Origin: Bacteroidetes bacterium UBA1860
Lineage (GTDB): Bacteria > Bacteroidota > Rhodothermia > Balneolales > Balneolaceae
Direction: 5' to 3'
DNA length: 15,145 nucleotides
Assembly: GCA_002338335.1 (NCBI GenBank)
Contig: DDIC01000066.1
Location: 1 to 15,145 of the forward strand
The notes under the pieces: model-generated
Told to the model about the DNA's origin: nothing
The model's input: only the letters and a program-made list of their open reading frames with translations
The model's database searches: none
Shown: one piece after another, positions 1 to 7,137 of the stretch
How the letters are laid out: every line of letters starts with the position of its first letter
Position numbering within the stretch: position 1 is the stretch's first letter
Program-made: the position numbers and the translations under genes

Positions 1-14
1 TGAATTTCGCGCAC

Positions 15-52
15 AAAAAGCTGGCTCACATTAGGTTTTTAGCCCCTTTTTT
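15..52 (+). terminator. Possible weak terminator of an upstream gene
   Basis: An imperfect hairpin can be drawn. AAAAAG pairs with CTTTTT and GGCT pairs with AGCC, with a small internal mismatch and a loop of about 14 bases, ending in a run of six T. It would end transcription of a gene lying left of the window. The rest of 1-131 shows no coding sequence and no convincing promoter. The stem is short and interrupted, so this is a tentative call. Confidence 0.3.
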
Positions 53-131
53 CATAGGATTCAAAGATATGCCTACGCATCCAAATGCACGTGGGCGGAA
101 GATCCATTAGTGTGTCAGAACAAAACTACCT

Positions 132-929
132 ATGAAGAAAGGAATTCTCATTTCATCGCTCCTGTGTGCATTCTGCGCTTTTAGCATCCCCCAAAACTCT
201 GTCGTCGCGCAAGAAACAAGTACACTTACCCCGGCAGAGCTTGAAAAACTGTACTGGGAAAGAATCCAAGAAAAGCTGAGCATCTACACCGACGCTGATG
301 TCAAGTTTATGGAGGACATGATTGTCCACCATTCCCAAGCCCTTGTGATGTCGCAATTTTCCCCTACAAACGGCGCCAGTGAGGAGGTGCAGGTTCTAGC
401 GGCGCGTATTATTAATGCTCAACTTGACGAAATCAACATTATGCAGCGATGGTTGCTAGATCGAGGCCTTGATGCTCCGAGTGTAGAGTATAATGGCATT
501 GAGTCCATCATCACGATGCTCCAGCCAGCCAAGCAAGATGACGGTGGTCATATGTCAGACCCCTCCATGGACAAAGATGATGCCATGATGATGCACGGAG
601 ATATAGATATGGAAGGCATGGATCATGATAATATGGACCACAGCATGCACATGGATCACAGTGACATGGTCGGCATGCTTTCCATGGAGCAGCTTGCGGA
701 GCTTCGCGACGCTCAAGGCCCTCTTTTTGACGAACTTTTCCTAGAATACATGATTCAGCACCACACAGGAGCTGTCGTGATGGTGGAGGAGCTCTTTAGC
801 TATGATGGCGCCGCGCAAGGAGTATCAACCTATAAATTAGCTTCTGACATCCAGGTAGACCAACGCACCGAAATCGCTCGAATGCAACAAATGCTCAACG
901 AGCGTATCGTCTCGTCCGTAGAAGAATAA
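132..929 (+). CDS. Secreted DUF305-family protein with His/Met/Asp-rich loop
   Basis: The 265-residue protein has an N-terminal signal peptide (about residues 1-26, hydrophobic core ILISSLLCAFCAF, cleavage likely after VVAQ), so it acts outside the cytoplasm. Two helical-hairpin modules with the DUF305 signature follow. The first has FMEDMIVHHSQA (60-70, His66-His67) and AQLDEINIMQRWL (96-108). The second has FLEYMIQHHTGAVVM (203-217, His210-His211) and DQRTEIARMQQML (243-255). GMLSMEQLAELRDAQG before the second module is also typical of the family. Between them (136-180) lies a low-complexity stretch of His, Met and Asp (motifs such as MDHDNMDHSMHMDHSDM). Some DUF305 proteins bind copper in the periplasm; metal binding here is inferred from that and from the loop. 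The gene is 43 bases upstream of the LVIVD paralogs on the same strand with no terminator between, so it may lead an operon. No Shine-Dalgarno precedes the ATG. The family call is secure; the function is not. Confidence 0.9.
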   Translation: MKKGILISSLLCAFCAFSIPQNSVVAQETSTLTPAELEKLYWERIQEKLSIYTDADVKFMEDMIVHHSQALVMSQFSPTNGASEEVQVLAARIINAQLDEINIMQRWLLDRGLDAPSVEYNGIESIITMLQPAKQDDGGHMSDPSMDKDDAMMMHGDIDMEGMDHDNMDHSMHMDHSDMVGMLSMEQLAELRDAQGPLFDELFLEYMIQHHTGAVVMVEELFSYDGAAQGVSTYKLASDIQVDQRTEIARMQQMLNERIVSSVEE

Positions 930-972
930 CCCCTTTCAACTCAACGAAATCCCTTAACTCACTCAACTCCTT

Positions 973-2949
973 ATGAAATCATCTCATTTCTTTGGCCTCT
1001 TCGGAGCCATGGTTTTATTCCTCGCGTCGTGTTCGACACAAAGCAACATGACCTATTCAGAGATGCCGGCTGCAACACCCGCTCTCACCCCATTGTCTCT
1101 AGCTGCTGTTGAGACACCTTCGCCCGATCCTCGTGTCGGGCTTTCTCCCGGACTTTTTGACGCTGGAGATGCCATTTGGAACATGGAACTACTCTCCACT
1201 ACGCCTCCACCACCAGATTTTGTGGGTAGCACCAACTCTGACTTGGCCTTCAAGGATAACTACATCATTCAGGGTAACTACAACGGCGTCATCATTTGGG
1301 ACATGACCGATCCTACAAGTCCCCGTTTGGTGAATGACTACGTATGCCCTGCATCACAAAGTGACGTTTCTGTATATGGCGATCTACTATTCATCTCCGG
1401 TGAAGGGCTTGGTGGACGCATCGACTGCGGTACACAAGGAAACGATACTCGTGTAAGTGAGGATCGCCTTCGTGGGATTCGCATTTTTGACATTAGCGAC
1501 ATCGAGAATCCAGAATATGTTGCCAACGTGCAAACCTGCCGTGGATCACACACTCACAGTGTTTTGAAAGATCCCGATGACAACGATAATGTCTACATCT
1601 ATGTCTCTGGCTCCGCTGGGGTTCGTCCGGAAGAGGAGCTTCCAGGATGTTCGGCCGCCAACCCAGAGGAAGATCCAAATACTGCACTCTTCCGCATTGA
1701 GATTATTCAGGTCCCTCTTGATTCACCTGAAGATGCAGCGATTGTGAGCTCTCCTAGAATCTTTGACGACCTATCTGCACCTCCAACACATGGCCCATCA
1801 CCTGCAGATATCGATAAGCTTGAAGAGCTCAAAGCAGAGGGGCGTAATGTCTTTATGTTCCGTGGTCGCGTTCGCGAAGTCTCTGATGACTTTGCAGCTC
1901 GTCTACTTGAAACCTACAAAGAGGAGCAAGAAATCGTAGGAGAGCCAACCGAAGACCAAGTGGCGGCGTTCAAAGAGGCGCTTCCTGACATGGTCATTGA
2001 GATGTATTCACGTGCCGATTATGGTGCCGAAACCGGTCCTGACCAGTGTCATGACATTACCCTGTATCCAGAGATTGGACTTGCCGGTGGTGCGTGTGAA
2101 GGATACGGCCTACTTCTTAACATTACAGATCCTGTAAATCCTGTCCGATTGGATGCGGTTGCCGATCAAAACTTTAGTTACTGGCATAGTGCTACATTCA
2201 CCAACGACGGTTCCAAAGTCCTATTTACAGATGAATGGGGAGGCGGTGGTGCTCCAAAATGTCGTGAGAAAGACCCTTATGAGTGGGGCGCAAATGCCAT
2301 TTTCTCGATTACTGAGGACAAAAAACTCGACTTTCACAGCTACTATAAAATGCCTGCTGCTCAAACTGAGTTCGAAAACTGTGTAGCGCATAATGGGAAT
2401 ATTCTGCCTATACCTGGTCGCGATATCATGATCCAGTCTTGGTACGAGGGTGGGGTGTCGCTATTTGACTGGACCGATCCAGATAACCCCGTTGAGATTG
2501 GATTCCATGACCGCGGTCCTATTAGCGTGGACGGTGGTGGAGGCGGTGGGTCATGGTCCATCTACTGGTACAATGGCTACCTCGTGAACTCCGAGATTTC
2601 ACGCGGACTCGACATTTTTGACCTCAAAGCGAATCCATACCTCACACAAAATGAGATTGATGTAGCTAAGAGTGTCGAGCTTGATTATCTCAACGTTCAG
2701 GGACAGCCGAAATACCATTGGCCAGCATCCTATGCCTTGGCGAAGGCTTTTGTGGATCAATTGGATCGTGATCCTGCCGTATCTGAAGAAATGATTCAGG
2801 AACTACGTTCTGGAATTGCTCGTGCCGAAGCTCGTGGAGACAAGAAGGTACTCAAAGACCTTGCAGGGAAGGTCGCTGGCAACGCATCAGGAGCGCATGC
2901 GGATAAAATGAACCAACTCGCTGAAACTCTTCAAGAACTTGCTGATTAA
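973..2949 (+). CDS. LVIVD-repeat beta-propeller-like lipoprotein, paralog A
   Basis: This 658-residue lipoprotein has a signal peptide with lipobox LASC (lipid-accepting Cys20), so it is exported and probably membrane-anchored. At least five LVIVD-type repeat units are visible, marked by [IV][IF]D[IVM][ST]DPxxP: about 96-125, 138-189, 377-398, 491-513 and 534-555. This family is expected to fold as a beta-propeller. A helical, charged insert at about 272-356 breaks the repeats. A helical C-terminal module (about 553-658) starts at NPYLTQNEID and ends near SGAHADKM. Cysteines at 125, 152, 189, 226, 359, 375, 430 and 470 are present in all four paralogs, consistent with disulfides. Histidines in SHTHS (193, 195), CHD (360), YWH (405) and AHN (473) are invariant and could form a central site. 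A Gly-rich loop (521-526) is particular to this copy. The enzymatic or binding role is unknown. The start is set by the signal peptide and by similarity to the other copies. Confidence 0.88.
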   Translation: MKSSHFFGLFGAMVLFLASCSTQSNMTYSEMPAATPALTPLSLAAVETPSPDPRVGLSPGLFDAGDAIWNMELLSTTPPPPDFVGSTNSDLAFKDNYIIQGNYNGVIIWDMTDPTSPRLVNDYVCPASQSDVSVYGDLLFISGEGLGGRIDCGTQGNDTRVSEDRLRGIRIFDISDIENPEYVANVQTCRGSHTHSVLKDPDDNDNVYIYVSGSAGVRPEEELPGCSAANPEEDPNTALFRIEIIQVPLDSPEDAAIVSSPRIFDDLSAPPTHGPSPADIDKLEELKAEGRNVFMFRGRVREVSDDFAARLLETYKEEQEIVGEPTEDQVAAFKEALPDMVIEMYSRADYGAETGPDQCHDITLYPEIGLAGGACEGYGLLLNITDPVNPVRLDAVADQNFSYWHSATFTNDGSKVLFTDEWGGGGAPKCREKDPYEWGANAIFSITEDKKLDFHSYYKMPAAQTEFENCVAHNGNILPIPGRDIMIQSWYEGGVSLFDWTDPDNPVEIGFHDRGPISVDGGGGGGSWSIYWYNGYLVNSEISRGLDIFDLKANPYLTQNEIDVAKSVELDYLNVQGQPKYHWPASYALAKAFVDQLDRDPAVSEEMIQELRSGIARAEARGDKKVLKDLAGKVAGNASGAHADKMNQLAETLQELAD

Positions 2950-2998
2950 TTAAATGAATACTGGTTAATTGACCTACTGGCCAAATCCAATGTCGCTT

Positions 2999-4990
2999 AT
3001 GAAATCAACTCCCTTTGCAAGCTTGTTTGGAGTGATTCTACTCGTGATGACAGCATGCTCAACTCAGAGTACCGTTAGCACCATCGAATCGGAGGCTCAA
3101 AATGCCTCCTTTGCGATCTCTCCTGCTATCACACCCTTACCGCTCACAGCAGTAGAACGCCCTTCACCTGATCCACGTGAAGGGCTTACTCCTGGCATGT
3201 TTGACGCGGAGGAAGCCATCTGGAACCTTGAGCTTGTGTCAAACACCCCTCCCCCAAAAGAGTTTGTAGGGAGCGTTAGCTCGGACCTAGCCTTCAAGGG
3301 GAATTATGTGGTGCAGGGTAACTTCAACGGAGTCATTATTTGGGATATGTCTAATCCGGCAAGTCCTAAGCTTGTGAATGAATATGTCTGCCCAGCCTCG
3401 CAAAGTGACGTTTCTGTATATGGAGATCTGCTGTTTGTCTCTGGAGAAGGGCTCGAGGGCCGTCTCGATTGTGGAACAGAGGGGGTACAAGACCGCGTGA
3501 GTGATGAGCGTCTGCGTGGGATTCGCATATTTGACATTAGCGATGTGGAGAATCCTGAGTATATCGCCAACGTCCAAACATGCCGCGGGTCTCATACCCA
3601 CAGTGTGTTGAAAGACCCCAAAGACGATGACAATATCTACATCTATGTGTCCGGATCGTCTATGGTCCGTCCCGAGGAAGAGCTACCAGGTTGTTCTGCG
3701 GCGATGCCTAACGAAGACTCAAACTCAGCACTCTTCCGTATTGAGGTGATTAAAGTTCCCTTGGATGCACCTGAGGAGTCTGCCATCGTCAGTTCTCCAC
3801 GTATTTTTGATGACCTTGCCCCACCACCATCTCATGAGCCTTCCCCAGAGGATGTGGCAAAGCTTGAGCGAATGAGAGCCGAGGGAAAGAACGTCTATCT
3901 CGTTCGTGAAGCGGGTCCATGGGTGGGCAGTGTGCGTGAAGTGCCTGATGGCCTAGCCAGTCGTCTGCTTGAGATGTATAAGGAAGAGCAGGGCATTACA
4001 GACGATCCAACAGAAGCGCAAATGGTTGCTTTCCGAGAGTCCATTGGGGATTTGGTCTATTCGATGCGCGAAGAAGAGGAGTATGGACCCAACCAGTGCC
4101 ATGACATTACGCTATATCCAGAAATTGGGCTCGCGGGTGGAGCTTGTGATGGCTATGGGTTACTGCTTGACATTTCTGACCCTGTAAACCCGGTGCGAAT
4201 TGATCAGGTTGCAGACGAGAATTTCAGCTACTGGCACAATGCCACGTTCAACAACGATGGCTCTAAAATTCTGTTTTCCGATGAATGGTATGGCACCAAA
4301 TGTCGTGCTAACGACCCTTATGAGTGGGGTGCAAATGCAATTTTTACCATTACAGAAGATCGTAAGCTCAAATTCCATAGCTATTACAAAATGGACGCTG
4401 TGCAAACGGAATATGAGATCTGCGTAGCTCATAATGGCTCATTGCTTCCTGTTCCAGGCCGCGACATCATGATCCAATCGTGGTACGAAGGAGGCGTGTC
4501 GTTGTTTGACTGGACCGATCCGGATAATCCTGTCGAGATTGGCTTTCACGACCGTGGTCCCATGCAAATTGGGAATGTGGGAAGTGGCGGTAGCTGGTCG
4601 ATTTACTGGTATAATGGCTACCTCGTCAATTCCGAGATTTATCGTGGTTTAGACATTCTTGACTTGAAAGCCAATCCATACCTCACACAAAACGAAATTG
4701 ATGCCTCAAAAACGGTTGTGCTGGATTATTTGAATGTCCAGGGGCAGCCCAAGTATGAGTGGCCTGCAACTTTTGCACTCGCCAAAGCGTATGTAGATCA
4801 ATTGGATCGTGACCCAACCGTATCCGAGGAGATGATCCAAGATTTACGCGTAGGTATTGCTCGTGCCGAAACCAATGGTGACATGAAGGTGCTTCAGGAT
4901 TTAGCGAGTAAAGTCGCTGGCAACGCAACAGGAGCGCATGCAGACAAAATGGCTCAGCTTGCTGAAACGTTGAAATCACTGGCTGGCTAA
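2999..4990 (+). CDS. LVIVD-repeat beta-propeller-like lipoprotein, paralog B
   Basis: Second tandem copy, 663 residues from the ATG at 2999. The reading frame is open back to a TTG at 2969 and an ATG at 2990. The 2999 start is preferred because it gives MKSTPFASLFGVILLVMTAC, aligned residue for residue with the signal peptide of paralog A (lipid-accepting Cys20). The repeats, eight cysteines and invariant histidines match paralog A, including GFHDRGP and YWHNATF. The metal-site-like loop is shortened: DEWYGTKC here, against DEWGGGGAPKC in A. The helical insert (roughly nucleotides 3825-4086) is diverged and carries an extra GPWVG segment. A and B are the closest pair over most of their length, including long stretches of DNA identity such as CAAAGTGACGTTTCTGTATA. 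It lies 49 bases after A with no terminator between, so co-transcription is likely. Function unknown. Confidence 0.87.
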   Translation: MKSTPFASLFGVILLVMTACSTQSTVSTIESEAQNASFAISPAITPLPLTAVERPSPDPREGLTPGMFDAEEAIWNLELVSNTPPPKEFVGSVSSDLAFKGNYVVQGNFNGVIIWDMSNPASPKLVNEYVCPASQSDVSVYGDLLFVSGEGLEGRLDCGTEGVQDRVSDERLRGIRIFDISDVENPEYIANVQTCRGSHTHSVLKDPKDDDNIYIYVSGSSMVRPEEELPGCSAAMPNEDSNSALFRIEVIKVPLDAPEESAIVSSPRIFDDLAPPPSHEPSPEDVAKLERMRAEGKNVYLVREAGPWVGSVREVPDGLASRLLEMYKEEQGITDDPTEAQMVAFRESIGDLVYSMREEEEYGPNQCHDITLYPEIGLAGGACDGYGLLLDISDPVNPVRIDQVADENFSYWHNATFNNDGSKILFSDEWYGTKCRANDPYEWGANAIFTITEDRKLKFHSYYKMDAVQTEYEICVAHNGSLLPVPGRDIMIQSWYEGGVSLFDWTDPDNPVEIGFHDRGPMQIGNVGSGGSWSIYWYNGYLVNSEIYRGLDILDLKANPYLTQNEIDASKTVVLDYLNVQGQPKYEWPATFALAKAYVDQLDRDPTVSEEMIQDLRVGIARAETNGDMKVLQDLASKVAGNATGAHADKMAQLAETLKSLAG

Positions 4991-5054
4991 CACTCCGGTC
5001 ATTACCCATTTTTTACACCAATTTTCATACATCACTAAACCAAACCTAGACCGA

Positions 5055-7028
5055 ATGAAAACCTCTCACTTTACCGCTCTATTTGGAGCAATCATTCTCT
5101 TTGTGGCAGCGTGTTCCCCACAAGGAAAAGTAGAACAAATGTCGGCTCCTGCGCCTTCGTTTGACCCTATGCCTTTGAGCATGATGGAAGCCCCCTCTCC
5201 TGATCCACGTGTTGGACTAGCCGGTGGCTTGTTTGATGCCGAAGAAGCAATCTGGAATCTTGAGCATGTATCATTTACACCACCACCAAAGTCTTCCGTG
5301 GGCAATTGGAACTCTGATTTGGCATTCAAAGGCAATTATGTGATACAAGGAAACTATAATGGTGTCAACTTTTGGGATATGACCGACCCAACAAGCCCAC
5401 AGCTTGTCAATGATTATGTATGTCCAGCCTCACAAAGCGACGTTTCTGTATATGGAGACCTCCTTTTTGTCTCTGGTGAAGGGCTAGAAGGGCGTCTTGA
5501 CTGTGGTACGCAAGGGAATGACTCTCGCATTAGTGAAGATCGCCTTCGTGGTATTCGCATCTTTGATATCAGTGACATCGAGAATCCAGAATATGTTGCC
5601 AACGTACAGACATGCCGTGGATCGCACACACACAGTGTGTTAAAAGATCCAAATGATGATGACAATGTTTATGTGTATGTATCTGGATCGGCACCTGTTC
5701 GCCCTGATGAGGAGCTTCCTGGGTGTTCCGCTACGCTACCAGAGGAAGATCCAAACACCGCACTCTTCCGGATTGAGGTGATTCAAGTGCCCCTTGACAA
5801 TCCACAAGCAGCGGCGATTGTTAACTCTCCTAGAATCTTCGACGATCTCACCGCTCCTCCATCTCATGGTCTGGCCCCAGCAGATCTTGCAGCAATTGAA
5901 GAGGCCCGTGCTGGTGGTGCAGTTGTAGTAGAGTTTAATGGCTCACCCATCGTGATTCCTGATCAGTTTGTAGAGCGCCTTCGTGGGATGTACAAATCGG
6001 AGCAAGGTATCGAAGGGGACCTCACTGAAGCACAAGAGGAGGAATTCAAAGCGGGTGTTCCTGATATGGTAGGCTCTATGTTCGGTGGAGCTGATGAGCT
6101 CTCTGATAGAGGGCCGAATCAGTGCCATGACATTACGCTGTACCCAGAAATCGGTTTAGCAGGTGGTGCATGTGAAGGGTATGGATTGCTACTTGATATT
6201 AGTGACCCAGCCAACCCAGTTCGTATAGATGCTGTTGCTGATGAAAACTTTGCATATTGGCACTCCGCAACATTCAGTAATGACGGCAAGACTGTGATGT
6301 TTACCGATGAGTGGGGTGGTGGTAGAGCAGCAAAATGCCGTGATACTGATCCTATGGAATGGGGTGCAAATGCTATTTTCACCATTGGTGAAGACAACAA
6401 AATGGACTTCCAAAGCTACTTCAAGATTCCTGCTCCACAAACCACAGAAGAAAACTGCGTAGCTCATAATGGTTCTATGATTCCTGTTCCAGACCGTGAC
6501 ATTATGGTTCAGTCATGGTACCAAGGTGGGATTCTTGTCTTTGACTTTACCGACCCAGCCAATCCTGTTGAGATTGCTTACCACGATCGCGGTCCTGTCA
6601 ATCCTGGTGAGCTTGTTATGGGTGGTAGCTGGTCTGTCTATTGGTATAATGGGTACCTCATCAGTTCCGAAATTGCACGTGGTCTAGATTTTTTCGCGCT
6701 CGAAGCAAGCCCATTCTTGACTCAGAACGAAATTGACGCAGCCAACACTGTGAAACTTGAGTACAAAAATGCGCAAGGTCAGCCGATGTACAAATGGCCA
6801 GCCTCCTTCGCTCTAGCAAAAGCCTATGTTGATCAGTTAGATCGTGATCCTGAGATGTCTCAAGAAATGATTCAGCAGTTACGAGATGGCATTTACACCG
6901 CAGAGATGACAGGCAACATGGATGTCCTTATGGAGCTTGCCGGCACAGTAAGTGCAAATGCCTCTGGTGCCCATGCTGATAAAATGACCAAGCTTGCAAC
7001 CACATTGCAAGATCTTGCACAAGGATAA
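5055..7028 (+). CDS. LVIVD-repeat beta-propeller-like lipoprotein, paralog C
   Basis: Third copy, 657 residues, with signal peptide and lipobox VAAC (Cys20). The order is the same: N-terminal linker with PSPDPRVGL, propeller repeats (NFWDMTDPTSP, IRIFDISDIENP, LLLDISDPANP, LVFDFTDPANP), a helical insert (about nucleotides 5872-6115) and a helical C-terminal module. The insert differs from A and B in sequence (LAPADLAAIEEARAGG, then a GVPDMVGSMFGG end). All eight cysteines and the SHTHS, CHD, YWH, AHN and YHDRGP histidines are kept. The start has no Shine-Dalgarno and lies 64 bases after B, with only a poor hairpin in that gap, so A, B and C may share a transcript. A strong terminator follows 25 bases after the stop. 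The last 105 residues are almost the same as those of paralog D (six differences counted by eye). Role unknown; family assignment secure. Confidence 0.88.
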   Translation: MKTSHFTALFGAIILFVAACSPQGKVEQMSAPAPSFDPMPLSMMEAPSPDPRVGLAGGLFDAEEAIWNLEHVSFTPPPKSSVGNWNSDLAFKGNYVIQGNYNGVNFWDMTDPTSPQLVNDYVCPASQSDVSVYGDLLFVSGEGLEGRLDCGTQGNDSRISEDRLRGIRIFDISDIENPEYVANVQTCRGSHTHSVLKDPNDDDNVYVYVSGSAPVRPDEELPGCSATLPEEDPNTALFRIEVIQVPLDNPQAAAIVNSPRIFDDLTAPPSHGLAPADLAAIEEARAGGAVVVEFNGSPIVIPDQFVERLRGMYKSEQGIEGDLTEAQEEEFKAGVPDMVGSMFGGADELSDRGPNQCHDITLYPEIGLAGGACEGYGLLLDISDPANPVRIDAVADENFAYWHSATFSNDGKTVMFTDEWGGGRAAKCRDTDPMEWGANAIFTIGEDNKMDFQSYFKIPAPQTTEENCVAHNGSMIPVPDRDIMVQSWYQGGILVFDFTDPANPVEIAYHDRGPVNPGELVMGGSWSVYWYNGYLISSEIARGLDFFALEASPFLTQNEIDAANTVKLEYKNAQGQPMYKWPASFALAKAYVDQLDRDPEMSQEMIQQLRDGIYTAEMTGNMDVLMELAGTVSANASGAHADKMTKLATTLQDLAQG

Positions 7029-7053
7029 GCGCTAACACTTTACAAGTTGTGCT

Positions 7054-7087
7054 AAAGGCTGCCCAATGATGGGTGGCCTTTTTTTTT
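7054..7087 (+). terminator. Rho-independent terminator after paralog C
   Basis: A 12-base stem, AAAGGCTGCCCA (7054-7065) with TGGGTGGCCTTT (7070-7081), closes a four-base loop and runs into nine T. Two of the pairs are G-U wobbles that exist only in plus-strand RNA, so the hairpin is oriented to end the A-B-C transcript. It lies 25 bases after the stop of C and 51 bases before the start of D. Confidence 0.88.
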
Positions 7088-7137
7088 ATGCTAAAAGGTA
7101 CTTTCTTACAGACATACAACTAACCACATATATCTTA

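Noticed and set aside
2530..2550. GGT/GGA-rich tract in paralog A as a simple-sequence repeat
   Set aside because: It encodes a Gly-rich loop in a variable position of the family, with mixed codons rather than a uniform repeat unit.
2969..2998. Earlier TTG (2969) or ATG (2990) start for paralog B
   Set aside because: The added residues are polar and precede a signal peptide that aligns exactly with paralog A when started at 2999.
3287..3601. Minus-strand open frame of 104 codons in paralog B
   Set aside because: Shadow of a conserved propeller segment; similar antisense frames appear at the matching places in the other paralogs because the DNA is homologous.
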